Below are positions 43,721 through 53,218 of a stretch of 64,000 nt of DNA, in pieces. Source of the stretch: Atopobiaceae bacterium (GTDB lineage Bacteria; Actinomycetota; Coriobacteriia; Coriobacteriales; Atopobiaceae); assembly GCA_022482785.1 (NCBI GenBank), contig JAKVON010000013.1:1-64000 (forward strand). Direction: 5' to 3'. The notes beneath the pieces are model-generated. The model had not been told where the DNA came from. It did not search any database and saw only the letters and a program-made list of their open reading frames with translations. Positions within the stretch are counted from its first letter, which is position 1, and every line of letters starts with the position of its first letter. Both the position numbers and the translations under genes were made by a program.

Positions 43721-46700
43721 TCACTCGTCGTCCGCGCCTCGCGTCCGCCCGTCCCGCGCCCGCCTTCTCGCACGGCCGGCGACGACCGCCGCCGCCCCCG
43801 CCGCCGCGAAGGCGAGGGGAAGCGTTCCCGTCGCGTGATCGGCGGTGTCGGCCACGGCGACGGCATCGGTCGCGGACGAGCCGGCCCCGGGAGGCAAGCC
43901 CGGCGTCGGCGCGCCGCCCCCTCCTCCCCCGCCGCCTCCGGCGACCACCTCGAAGGTCGCCTCGGCCGTGAAAGGAACCGAATAGCCCACCGCAAGTGCG
44001 TGCCGCCCCACGGGAAGCGTGTCGAGATAGCTCGGCGCGAGCGTCACGATCGTGCTGCCGGAGGTCACGGCCGCCTGGCCCTCCCCGAGCTCGACGCCAT
44101 CCACCGTGACCGAGGTCTCATAGCCCTTGTCGATCTCGACCCGGAACGTGATGGCCTCCCCGCTCCCGATGACATGCCTGCTCGAACCCACGAAGCCGAA
44201 CGAGGGATCGGAGACCTCGAGCGTCCCGACGTCGAGGGCATTCACGGCCTCGTTCTCGTCGCTGCCGGGAATGGACAGGGCGAGCCGATAGGATCCGTTC
44301 GCGAGGGAGTTCGCATCATCCCCGAGGCCGAACGTGACGGAGCCGTCCGACGCGACGTCCGAGGAGACGACGACTCCGGTGGTTCCCACCGCAAGGGTCG
44401 CGGTCACACCGGAACCGAGCCAGATGGAGCGGAGGCCGAGGGCTCCCGAGCATGAGGACGCGGAACCGACCGTCCCCGAAAGGGACAGGGACCCCACGAC
44501 CAGCGGGGAGAACTTGCTCACGACGAGCGAGGCAACCTTGGTGGGGGCGATCGCGGCGTTCCGCTGGCCTGCCGACGCGCCGGCCATGACCGTGTAGCTG
44601 CCGGCAGGAAGCTTCTCCATGTCGGCGGCCGGGAACGCGAGCGAGGTCGAACCGGCCTCCGAGACGACGACGGACCCGGTGGAGGCGACGCTCGCGTCGG
44701 CCGCGACCAGGGAGTAGCTCAGGGTCAGCTCCTCGGGAGCCATGGCGACGCTCACGGGAACCGAGAAGTCCTCGTCCGTCCGCACCTTGCGCCTGTCCGA
44801 GGTGTTGCCAGACACCGACGCCTGGTAGGGATCGACCGTGAGAGTGCCCGCGTCGACGTCGGCCACGGGGTCGTTGTGAGCCGAGCCCGGAGAGGACACG
44901 ACCAGCTTGTAGGCTCCCGGGGCGAGCATGGCCGTGCTCGCGACGGGCAGCGAGAACGAGAGGTCGCCGTCTCCGTCCTGCCTGACCGCCGAATCCATGA
45001 CGAGAAGGCCGGACGAGCTGAACACCGAGCACACGTAAGGGAGCTGGTCGGCTCCCGCATACGCCCCCTCCGTCCGCGCCGAGACGGTGAGGGCGTCGCC
45101 CGAGAGATAGGTGACGGCGATGTCGTTCGAAGCCGTGACCTTGGGGGAATGCCGCGTCACCTCGACCACGCCCACGACCGTCGAGGGGATGGCCTCGTTG
45201 TGGTCCGTCCCCTCGGCGGAGATGCCGACCTGGTAGACGCCGGGCTCGAGCGCGGCCATCTTCTCCCCGGGAAGCGCGATCGGAAGCTGGGTGTTGTTGC
45301 CAGAGCTCGCCGTGGTCGTGACGAGAGGCGTCGACGGGTCGGTGATGCTCGCGACCGTGCATGCGAGGTCGACCTTCTCTCCCCCGGCGACGCGGATGAG
45401 GCTGCCCGTGACCGTGAGCGGGTCGCTTGACCCGTAGATCCTCGTCTCGTCGACCTGCGTGTCGAAGGAGGGCGTTCCCTTCACGACGCTCACCGTGCCG
45501 AGCTTCTTGTCGGCGATGGCGTTGTTATGCGTGGTGGCCGCCGCGGCGACGTGAACCTCGTAGGTCCCCGGCGCGAGCGTCTTCATCTGGTCGGCCGTGA
45601 AGGAGAGGGTCACGTCCCCTGTCTCCGCGCTCGTGGAGGTCGTCACGGACGGGGTGCCCGACGTGGGGACGAGGCCGCAGACGAGCGACATGGGCTCGCC
45701 GGAATAGATTCCCGTGAGCAAGGCGTCGATGGACAAGCCCTCGTCGGTGCCATAGGTGCGCTCCGCCTTGACCTCGTCGGCGGTGACGTTGGGATTGGTC
45801 TCGTGGACGACGAGCGTGCAGATGACCTCCGGGGCGATTGCGGCGTTGTGCTCGGTCGCCTTCGCTGATGCGACGATCTGATAGGTGCCCGTTGGGAGAT
45901 TCTTCATGTTCGATTTCGCGAACTCGAACTCGACGCGGCCATCGCCCTGGTCGTTGATGTCGATGAACGGCTTGGTCTGACTAGGCCCGCGGAGCTCGCA
46001 GTGCAGGGACAGCTCGGTGCCATAGGCCCCCGTGACGTCGCACGCGATGGAGAGGTTCGATTCGACGCCGACGGCGCGGTACTGGCGCTCCGCCACGCCC
46101 GTGGCCCGCGCCAGGCCGGGAGCATAGGCCGCGACCGTCAGGGTGCCCACCCTCGTCGCTGCGACCGCCTGGTTGTGCGCGCTTTCCGCCGATGACGCCA
46201 TGATGTCATAGGTTCCCACGGCGAGCTTTGCGAGCTCTGCGCCGGGAAACGTCATCTGCACCTCGCCGTCGCCCGTGACGGTCGCCTGCAGGGAGACGCC
46301 CCCCACCTCGCAGCTGACGGGAATGCTCTCCGGCGTGGCGCCGGCGAGGGCGAACGAGACGGGAAGGTCGTCGCTCGCGCCGACCGTACGGCTCGGAGAC
46401 TGGTCGCCCGTGATGGCGGGCTTGTACTTCTCGACCTCGAGCGTCCCCACGTTCGTCCTGTCGATGCCCTCGTTGTTGTTCGACCCGGGAGACTCTACCG
46501 CGATGACGTAATGCCCCACCTCGAGATTCCAGAGCACGGCACCGCTGAAGGGGACGTCGGCGAAGCCATCCTCCTTGGCGAACGTGGTGCCGCTCGCCAC
46601 GACCTTGTTTCCGCTCATGATCCTTCCCACGACCCCGATGGCCTCGGGATACGCCCCAGTGATCGTGACCTCCTCGAAAAAGCCCTTGGTGTCGTGCCAT

Positions 46701-48667
46701 TTCCGGGAGAACGCCATGCTGACGGGCGAGAAGGACGGCGTCGCCTTGCTCACCGTGAGGGTTCCCACCCGCGTCGCCGCGATCGCCGCGTTGTGGTCGG
46801 AGGCCTTCGACGAGATGGTGATCGCGTATCTTCCCGCGACGAGGGACGAGAGCGACGAAGACGAGAACAGGAACGATATGTCGCCGTTCTGCGAGCAGAC
46901 CTTCCTGCTCGGAGGGACGGCCGCGCCCAGGCCTGAGATCTCGCAGGTGAAGATCGTCTTCTCCTCGGCCGCGCCCGCGAGCGTCGCCGTCACGGCGAGG
47001 TCGTCCGTCGAGAAGACGTCTCTCGAGACGTTGACCGCCCCCGAGACCGTCGGATGGCGAGTGCCCTGGACGTTGATGCTCCCCAGGTCGATGGAAGCCA
47101 TGTTCCCGTGGGGCATCTCCATGGCGACGCCCTCGGCGCTCACGGTGTAGGAGCCATACCCCAGGGAGGCCATGGCCTGGGCCGGAATCGTGACGGTGGC
47201 CGTGGAGGAGCCCTTCTCGAAGAACCCGACGGCGCTCGCCGCGACCGTCGAGCTGCCATACGGCCTGACGCTCACGGGGATGGCGATCGTCCCCTGTGCC
47301 TTCGTCTCCTGGCCCTGGGCGTCCGTGAGCGAGAACGAATAGGACTGGGGCTTGCTCGTCCCCTGATCCCACGATATCGCGGGCTTGTCCCCCACCAGGG
47401 AGAACTTCGTGACGACCGGAGAGAAGGAGGACAACCCCGCGTTCGGCATGAACGTGGCGTAGTTCTCGAAGGAGGACGCGGAGACGATGACGTCCTTGAC
47501 GTCCACCGGCTCGTACTCGTGGGTGGAGTCGGATCCGGTGGAGAGGAACGCCTCCTTGTCGATGTCAGGAGGCGGATACGTGGACATGAACACGACCCCG
47601 GTGACCGTCGAGAAGTACAGGGGCGAGTCGTAGGTTCCCCCGAAGGCCTTCTGCCCGATGGTCTTGACGTTGGGAGGGATAGTGAGGAGCCAGCCGCCGC
47701 TATCGTAAAGGGAGAGGAAGTTGCAGTCCCCGAACGCGAAGTCGTCGATCTCCTCGAGCGACCAGGCGTGCGAGAGGTCGAGGAAGACAATCGAAGGATT
47801 GCCCTTGAAGGCGTTGCTCCCGATCTGGGTGACAGAGCTCGGTATCGCCAGCATGGCTTTTGCCTTGCTCGCGAGCGAACAGGAGCTGAAGACGTCCTCG
47901 CCGATGGTCGTCAGGGAGGTCGCGCCGAGCAGGTCGATGTAGCTCAGGGTCGCGTCCGAAGTGAAGGCATAGTCGCCAAGGGTCTTGAGGGACGAAGGAA
48001 AGACGAGCGGGTTCCCCTTCGAGGATGTCGTCGCATCATACGGGTAGTCGAGGCCGCAGAACGCGAACGCGAAGTCGCCGATCGTGGCGAGGGAGGAGGC
48101 GAAGGAGAAGTCTATCTTCTTGAGGAGGGAGTCGTGTTCGAATGCCCCCTCCCCGGCACTGCCCGAGATGGTCACGAGCGAGGACGGGAACCTGAGGGGG
48201 TTGGAGGCGTCATGCCTGAGGCCGCAGGACGCGAATGCGTTGTCATCGATGCGGATGAGGTTGCTCGCCGACGAGAGGTCGAGGTAGTAGAGGGTGGACT
48301 TTCCGAAGAACGCGCCCTCGTCCACCTGGGTGACCTTGTACGCGACGCCGTCGTGCGAGGCGGTCGCCGGGATGCTCACGGTCTGGCTCTTGTCGCCATC
48401 ATCGGTGAACCCGAGGCAGGACGCCGTGTCCTCGGTGGTCGCCAGGTCCGCGGACGGCGCGATGACCTCGTAGGTCAGGCCATCCTGGTCGAAGGTGTCG
48501 CCGACCGCTCCTTGGGGCGAGAGCGCCGCCTCCGGGGAGCTTTCCGTCTCCGCATGGGCGATGTCGCTCCAGGCGAGGAGGGTCGCGAGGGCGAGAACGG
48601 TCGCGACCAGCACCATGAGGAGAGGAAGGGAACTCCCGGCCGTACCCCTCCTCGCAAATGACGTCAT
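43721..48667 (-). CDS. Giant leucine-rich and Ig-like repeat surface protein
   Basis: A 1648-residue secreted protein. A signal peptide (LLMVLVATVLALATLLAW... AHA) is followed by BspA-type leucine-rich repeats over about residues 90-390 (FPSSLKTLGDYAFTSDATLS, IPSSVTQIGSNAFKGNPSIV, IPPNVKTIGQKAFGG). Then come about ten Ig-like repeats of roughly 100 residues, most closing with PG.Y.V...A....HN.AIA...VGTL.V. A Gly-rich linker (VVAGGGGGGGGGAP), a hydrophobic helix and RARRRARDGR end it, without a recognisable LPxTG. It is probably membrane-anchored. It is the first gene of a two-gene unit downstream of the BRO-LuxR regulator. Confidence 0.85.
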   Translation of the reverse strand: MTSFARRGTAGSSLPLLMVLVATVLALATLLAWSDIAHAETESSPEAALSPQGAVGDTFDQDGLTYEVIAPSADLATTEDTASCLGFTDDGDKSQTVSIPATASHDGVAYKVTQVDEGAFFGKSTLYYLDLSSASNLIRIDDNAFASCGLRHDASNPLRFPSSLVTISGSAGEGAFEHDSLLKKIDFSFASSLATIGDFAFAFCGLDYPYDATTSSKGNPLVFPSSLKTLGDYAFTSDATLSYIDLLGATSLTTIGEDVFSSCSLASKAKAMLAIPSSVTQIGSNAFKGNPSIVFLDLSHAWSLEEIDDFAFGDCNFLSLYDSGGWLLTIPPNVKTIGQKAFGGTYDSPLYFSTVTGVVFMSTYPPPDIDKEAFLSTGSDSTHEYEPVDVKDVIVSASSFENYATFMPNAGLSSFSPVVTKFSLVGDKPAISWDQGTSKPQSYSFSLTDAQGQETKAQGTIAIPVSVRPYGSSTVAASAVGFFEKGSSTATVTIPAQAMASLGYGSYTVSAEGVAMEMPHGNMASIDLGSINVQGTRHPTVSGAVNVSRDVFSTDDLAVTATLAGAAEEKTIFTCEISGLGAAVPPSRKVCSQNGDISFLFSSSSLSSLVAGRYAITISSKASDHNAAIAATRVGTLTVSKATPSFSPVSMAFSRKWHDTKGFFEEVTITGAYPEAIGVVGRIMSGNKVVASGTTFAKEDGFADVPFSGAVLWNLEVGHYVIAVESPGSNNNEGIDRTNVGTLEVEKYKPAITGDQSPSRTVGASDDLPVSFALAGATPESIPVSCEVGGVSLQATVTGDGEVQMTFPGAELAKLAVGTYDIMASSAESAHNQAVAATRVGTLTVAAYAPGLARATGVAERQYRAVGVESNLSIACDVTGAYGTELSLHCELRGPSQTKPFIDINDQGDGRVEFEFAKSNMKNLPTGTYQIVASAKATEHNAAIAPEVICTLVVHETNPNVTADEVKAERTYGTDEGLSIDALLTGIYSGEPMSLVCGLVPTSGTPSVTTSTSAETGDVTLSFTADQMKTLAPGTYEVHVAAAATTHNNAIADKKLGTVSVVKGTPSFDTQVDETRIYGSSDPLTVTGSLIRVAGGEKVDLACTVASITDPSTPLVTTTASSGNNTQLPIALPGEKMAALEPGVYQVGISAEGTDHNEAIPSTVVGVVEVTRHSPKVTASNDIAVTYLSGDALTVSARTEGAYAGADQLPYVCSVFSSSGLLVMDSAVRQDGDGDLSFSLPVASTAMLAPGAYKLVVSSPGSAHNDPVADVDAGTLTVDPYQASVSGNTSDRRKVRTDEDFSVPVSVAMAPEELTLSYSLVAADASVASTGSVVVSEAGSTSLAFPAADMEKLPAGSYTVMAGASAGQRNAAIAPTKVASLVVSKFSPLVVGSLSLSGTVGSASSCSGALGLRSIWLGSGVTATLAVGTTGVVVSSDVASDGSVTFGLGDDANSLANGSYRLALSIPGSDENEAVNALDVGTLEVSDPSFGFVGSSRHVIGSGEAITFRVEIDKGYETSVTVDGVELGEGQAAVTSGSTIVTLAPSYLDTLPVGRHALAVGYSVPFTAEATFEVVAGGGGGGGGGAPTPGLPPGAGSSATDAVAVADTADHATGTLPLAFAAAGAAAVVAGRARRRARDGRTRGADDE

Positions 48668-48846
48668 GCAGGATCCGTTCTCATCGGGGACATCGATGCC
48701 GCCGTCGAACAGGCGAATCGCTCGGCGGGAAGCATTCTTCCTTATTTTACGGATGGCCCCTCATTCGCGTAACGTCCAGACAGGGGGCATAAACGGGCTT
48801 TCAGCCACCACTCAGGGCATCGGTTTCTGCCGCTCACGACAGGAAC

Positions 48847-48864
48847 GATACGAATTTTCGTATC
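48847..48864. promoter_or_regulatory. Palindrome between regulator and surface-protein genes
   Basis: GATACGAA and TTCGTATC with a 2-nt centre lie in the 282-bp gap between the LuxR-type gene end and the giant surface gene start. The position, about 180 nt upstream of the surface gene, suits an activator site. Confidence 0.4.
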
Positions 48865-48949
48865 ATCGCATCACGAACGCGCAAAGGCCAGCGTGCACTC
48901 GCCCCTGTCGAGCAGCGGCGACGTCGTCTCGTCGCATCGTCCCGCCTCG

Positions 48950-50353
48950 CTATCGCAGGACGAAGGGACGCAGGTCCTCCCGACGCGAGACCCCCAGCGT
49001 GGCCAAGATGGCCGAGAGGTAGTGCTTCACGGTGTTGGGAGAGAGTCCGAGATAGCTCGCGATCTGACGGTTGGTCCAGCGACGGCAGGCGAGCATGGCC
49101 ACGGAGAACTCCATGGGCGTGAGCCTGTCGGTCACCGTCTCGTGGGTCTTGGCGTTGTGCACCCTCATCCACCCGCGGCTGAATGCGACCACCTTGTCGC
49201 AGATGGCGTCATAGGACTCGGGGTCATCATGCCTGATGCAATGCTCGACCAGGCCACGCAGAGGGCCATGATGCTCGACGAATGCCTCCACCAGGCCGTC
49301 CGCGCGAGCCAGCCCCCAAGCCGCGAGGAGGCTCTCCTCGGCCTCCCGCTCGCGACGGAGGCTGATCTGGCACATCGCCATGACGCAGCGCAGGTAGACG
49401 AGGGGAATGGGATAGACCTCGCCGCTCGCGAGGAGCGTTCCCTGCGCGAGGCCGAGGCCACGCTCGTAGTCGCCCGCGAGATAGGCGGCGTGAGCGGTGA
49501 CGTAGGCGGCGAGCACGCGAAGGCCCGCCGGCAGCGCGGGGGCCATCTGGTCGAGCGGAGGCAGGTCGTCGGAGGGCAGGTGCAGAAGCACGGTGCCGAC
49601 GTATGCGGAAAGCACGCAGCATGCCTCGAGCTGGGTGGGAGCATGACGCTCTTGGGTGGCGACCGACGAGCGAAGCGCCTCGAGCCGACCGGTGATCTCC
49701 GACAATGCGGCCTTTGCCGCATCCACGTCGCCGAGCGTCAGGCTCGCATAGGCGGTGAGCATGCAGGCAGACAGACGAAGCGACGGGCCATCGCTCTCGA
49801 GATAGGGTTTGGCGGCCTCCACGCACGCCTGGGCCTCGCCGCGATAGAAGTGCAGCTCGGCATAGGCGATGGCGCGCAGGTCGGGGTCGGCGAGAGCCTC
49901 GGCCGCCTCGGCGGCGTGCCCGAGGGCGAAAGGCGTGCCCGTGAGCGGGAGCACGGGAAGGGCCTCCCGAGCGGAACCTTCCCGCGCCAGCGTCCCCGCG
50001 TCCTTTGCCGAGGCCGGCATCAGCCAGGCCGCGAGATCGGCCGAGCGCGGGCTTCTCAGCCGAGCGAGGACCTTCTGCAGTCCCGCCGCGTCCAGGACGT
50101 CGCTCGTACGGGTCGCGCCGCCTGCGTCCGGAAGAGGGACGCTCGCGATGGCATCGAGGATGTCCCCGTCTGCCTGGTCCGCCTTCCTTCGCCAGGCGCG
50201 CTTGGCATCGCTCCAGTAGCGGTTGGGGCTCGCGGACAGCCCGAGCGCCGCGATGGCATCGACCGCCGAGAAGAGCCGGCGATCGCCTTGCTCGTCCCAG
50301 AGGGTGCGAATCGCGCGTCCGTCGAACGTCAGGACCTCGCATGAGCCTGTCAT
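48950..50353 (-). CDS. BRO-N-like/TPR/LuxR-type transcriptional regulator
   Basis: A 467-residue regulator. Residues 1 to about 115 match the BRO-N (phage antirepressor, DinD-like) pattern: FDGRAIRTLWDEQGDRRLFS, AVDAIAALGLSASPNRYWSD, KR..., VPLPDAGGATRTSDV, and LRSPRSADLAAWL. The middle (about 120-390) is a helical-repeat region (ALADPDLRAIAYAELHFYRG and similar pairs). The C-terminus is a LuxR HTH: LTPMEFSVAMLACRRWTNRQ and IASYLGLSPNTVKHYLSAIL. It lies upstream of and co-directional with the giant surface genes and probably regulates them. Confidence 0.75.
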   Translation of the reverse strand: MTGSCEVLTFDGRAIRTLWDEQGDRRLFSAVDAIAALGLSASPNRYWSDAKRAWRRKADQADGDILDAIASVPLPDAGGATRTSDVLDAAGLQKVLARLRSPRSADLAAWLMPASAKDAGTLAREGSAREALPVLPLTGTPFALGHAAEAAEALADPDLRAIAYAELHFYRGEAQACVEAAKPYLESDGPSLRLSACMLTAYASLTLGDVDAAKAALSEITGRLEALRSSVATQERHAPTQLEACCVLSAYVGTVLLHLPSDDLPPLDQMAPALPAGLRVLAAYVTAHAAYLAGDYERGLGLAQGTLLASGEVYPIPLVYLRCVMAMCQISLRREREAEESLLAAWGLARADGLVEAFVEHHGPLRGLVEHCIRHDDPESYDAICDKVVAFSRGWMRVHNAKTHETVTDRLTPMEFSVAMLACRRWTNRQIASYLGLSPNTVKHYLSAILATLGVSRREDLRPFVLR

Positions 50354-50541
50354 CGCATGCCCCCTTTGCCACCGACGTCGTCGACGCTCGCATCCTACTC
50401 CGCCTCGGTCTCAGCGGCAAGGAAGGGAGCGGGGCGGAATCCGCCAAGCGCGCCATCGAGCGGGAGCCCGCCCTTGGAGGCCCCTCGCGAAAAGAGGCCC
50501 GTGTCCTCGGGTATCCTTCACTCATCGAAGGGAGGCGGAGG

Positions 50542-50889
50542 ATGGGCAAGGTCGTGAAGGTGACGTACGTCCTCGTGATCGCGGTCGTCGCGACTCTGAT
50601 CTTCGTCGGGCACGCGCGAATCAAGCTGGGCTCGGGAATGTATGCGCTCGACTGTATCTGCGACATGCTGATCGCGGCGAGCACCGTTCTCGGCGCGCTG
50701 TTCTTCAGGACGAGGGAGAAGAGGCTGTTCCTTGCGAACGCCACGGTCCTGGCGCTCTTCGTCATCGAATCCGTGCTCTATTACGGCTTCGGCAGCTACC
50801 AGCCCATCCTCTTCGCCACGACGGACTACCTCGTCATCGCCTTGGCCCTCTGCGTCCTGTCTGCCAAGAGGCTGGATGAGGGCGCCTGA
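50542..50889 (+). CDS. Small multi-span membrane protein
   Basis: A 115-residue protein from ATG 50542 (GGGAGGCGGAGG upstream). Four hydrophobic helices can be seen: YVLVIAVVATLIFVG, ICDMLIAASTVLGALFF, NATVLALFVIESVLYYGF and YLVIALALCVLSA. I recognise no family. It is divergent from the LuxR-type gene and precedes the isolated seventh precursor gene by about 310 bp. Confidence 0.6.
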   Translation: MGKVVKVTYVLVIAVVATLIFVGHARIKLGSGMYALDCICDMLIAASTVLGALFFRTREKRLFLANATVLALFVIESVLYYGFGSYQPILFATTDYLVIALALCVLSAKRLDEGA

Positions 50890-51196
50890 GCAAACGCCTC
50901 CCGTCTGTGCCGCCGTCGGGCGCGGTTCCTGCCCATGGGAATCCGAGGACCATCCTGGAACCAGCGGTCGCACGAAGCCCCCCGCCCTACAGGAAGTGAC
51001 CTCGGCGGCCCCGTCGTGGTCGCTGTCGGCCACCTCGAGGTCGCACCAGTCCCTGACCGACCGCGCCGCGACGCCCATGGCGACGGAGCATCGCATGACG
51101 CCACGGGCATGACTCCCCGCCACGGCTCGATGGGTACACTGACAAGGTCGCGCGCAAGCCATGCGGCAGGGAATCGAAAGGCAGAGGAGGACCGCG

Positions 51197-51415
51197 ATGG
51201 ACAGGATCGAGGAGCTGTTGGCCGACGAGGGGCTCAGGGAGAGGCTCGGCGGCTGCGCCGACTCCGACGCCCTCAAGGCGCTCGCAAGGGAGCGGGGCAT
51301 GGAGCTGACGGACGCGGAGGCGGCACGGGCGGCCGGCCTCCTGGACGTCTGCCTGTCCCATGATGACCTCGATAAGGTTTCGGGAGGCAGCAACGGAGAG
51401 ATGATACACCCGTAG
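51197..51415 (+). CDS. Nif11-like precursor peptide 7 (isolated)
   Basis: A 72-residue peptide from ATG 51197 behind AGGAGG. The leader (MDRIEELLADEGLRERLGGC, ADSDALKALARERGMELTDA, DDLDKVSGG) is clearly related to the 34-38 kb cluster, including the Cys-Ala-Asp position. Its tail SNGEMIHP lacks the terminal Cys. A GGGTACACTG motif lies upstream as in the cluster. Confidence 0.7.
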   Translation: MDRIEELLADEGLRERLGGCADSDALKALARERGMELTDAEAARAAGLLDVCLSHDDLDKVSGGSNGEMIHP

Positions 51416-51545
51416 AAAGATACGGATTCTGACAGGGAATGTAGGCCGCCGATTCTGGCTCCCATATGTCACGGCATGATACTTCACGGCGCTCTCCCAA
51501 GAATTTGACAGAGCGAGCCAATGATTGCGGAACGGGGAACTTGCC

Positions 51546-51705
51546 ATGAAGGTCATTCTAGCTGGGGATTTCGAACATCTAGGAAGCAACATCCTCCGAG
51601 AGCTCGTCCGGCGCGGGTACGAGGTCGTCGGAGGCCGCATGGCCCGCGAGGCCGAGGGGGCCGACGCGAGCACCCACCGCACCGTACGGGTGGACGTTTA
51701 TCCTT
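51546..51705 (+). pseudogene. NAD-dependent epimerase-like N-terminal remnant
   Basis: ATG 51546 encodes MKVILAGDFEHLGSNILREL, then VRRGYEVVGG, a Rossmann dinucleotide-binding start (GxxxxLGxxI). After about 50 residues it runs into the end of the AbiEii gene, so the gene is truncated at the insertion border. Confidence 0.55.
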
Positions 51706-52589
51706 CGTGCCATTCCAACACGCTTGGATTCCATCTCATACACTCGTCACGATGTTCCAGCGCCGGCGTAAAGAACTTGGCAGCGAGTCCGCAGGCATAA
51801 TCGAAGTCGCAACTACTTTTGCTGAGTCCGCTTCTCTTCGCAAAAGCGGGGAACCTCCGCCGCCATTCCTCGGGTGCCTCGAAGCGTCTTGGCACTTCCA
51901 TTCCACGTCTGACGCATTCGCTGTCTATGGCGAGCACAAGCTGAGCGAGGTCGAAACGCTCGCCCGTGACATAGAGCACGATGTCAACGAGGTCTTTCAT
52001 ACGCGAGGAAGGCCAATCGCCAGGCTGCCTCTCCATGACGGCGCAGAGCTTGTCGGCGAGCTGGTCAGGCAGCGGGTAGAGCAGATAGTCAGCCGTGACA
52101 ACGTCTTCGAGCATGACTCGGTTCTTTGGCTCCATGCGTTCTGGAGGCTGGGTAATCTCGCAGTCTAGCGAAAGGTCTATGAGCATGGGGTCCTTCTCCT
52201 GCTCTCCCACATAGGTGGCATAGCGAAGCTTGAGAAGGCGCGAGTAGCCGTTCTCGTCCACGGGCTCCTCGCTCGAGCACGAAACGGCAGAAGTCACCAA
52301 GATCGAGGGCAGCCAAACGATTTATCTCGGCGAGCGTCTTGTCAGCGCTCTCCCGTCTCATTGTTCCGAAGTCAATGTCACGCGTGTTGCGAGCACCCGG
52401 GATGCGGGCAAGCATGCCACTTCCTCCCTTGAGTACGAAACGATCCTGGGAATCTGAGAACACACGGCAGAGGAAGCGGTCGCGCAAGGCTTGACGATAG
52501 CCCTCACCTGGGTCCCCGCCCATCTTGTGAACGGCCTTCTTGAGTGCGCGGTCGAATGCCGCAGGGTTAGAGAACGTCACGACCGTCAA
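51698..52589 (-). pseudogene. AbiEii-type nucleotidyltransferase toxin, frameshifted
   Basis: From ATG 52589 the first frame has the AbiEii N-terminus: FVLKGGSGMLARI, then NTRDIDFG (the GG(S/T)...DxD nucleotidyltransferase motif). Near 52275 it switches to another frame that carries LLKLRYATYVG, MLIDLS, VTADYLLYPLPDQLADKLCA, MKDLVDIVLY and the C-terminal helices. Type IV AbiE toxins transfer nucleotides to tRNA or RNA. As written the toxin is truncated. It overlaps the antitoxin stop by 4 nt. Confidence 0.8.
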
Positions 52590-53218
52590 CCCCTCACAAG
52601 GAGGTCATAGAGCTGGCATGCTTTCGGATAGCCACGTCTGGCGGCGAATGCGTCAATGCGTGTCTTGAACTCATCGGTCGCGACCGATGAGTCGACAACG
52701 AGCGCATCCCTCAGCACGCTGCCAATGAGGCTTAGGTCCTCGCCATCGCGCAAAAGGTCGAGGATCGTTCTCTCGGGAGTCGTCACCGGAATGCCGGCAT
52801 CATCTGTCACGTCTGCGCCGTCCAAGACGGCCTTGACCAAGCGAACGCCTCTGCGCCTCGTCTGCCGACGTCTGGCACTGGTGAAGGTGAAAGGCTCGGG
52901 GTTGAGCTCGCCGAGACCCAGAAGCCAGGCAGCGGTGCCATGGCTGGCAACGAGGCCACCCGCATCACGCGGACGCTCCCATGCCGGCGTCGTCGGCTCA
53001 AGGGCAAGCCAGACGGCAAAGGCCCGCTCCTCGCGAAAGGACGGGGCGGCACTCGCACGATAGACGCCCGAGACGATTCGCTCGATATGCCCATTCTTAG
53101 CTAGCCTCGAGAGCGTGAGCCTGTCCACGCCAACGGCGTGCGCTTGTGCGGTCGTGAACAGCCCCCGCTGCAATGCGGAGAGGTCGGCGAGTATGTTAAG
53201 GGCGTCTAATGATTTCAT
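52586..53218 (-). CDS. AbiEi antitoxin/repressor
   Basis: A 210-residue protein with the AbiEi winged helix (LSALQRGLFTTAQAHAVGVD, LTLSRLAKNGHIERIVSGVY) and the C-terminal domain with VASHGTAAWLLGLGELNP and VTTPERTILDLL. It represses its operon and neutralises AbiEii. The frame is intact, upstream of the damaged toxin, with ATGA-type overlap. Confidence 0.85.
   Translation of the reverse strand: MKSLDALNILADLSALQRGLFTTAQAHAVGVDRLTLSRLAKNGHIERIVSGVYRASAAPSFREERAFAVWLALEPTTPAWERPRDAGGLVASHGTAAWLLGLGELNPEPFTFTSARRRQTRRRGVRLVKAVLDGADVTDDAGIPVTTPERTILDLLRDGEDLSLIGSVLRDALVVDSSVATDEFKTRIDAFAARRGYPKACQLYDLLVRG

Noticed and set aside
47054-48661. Long antisense frame over the leucine-rich repeat gene
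   Set aside because: Same compositional artefact; repeats in the real gene produce repeats in the shadow.
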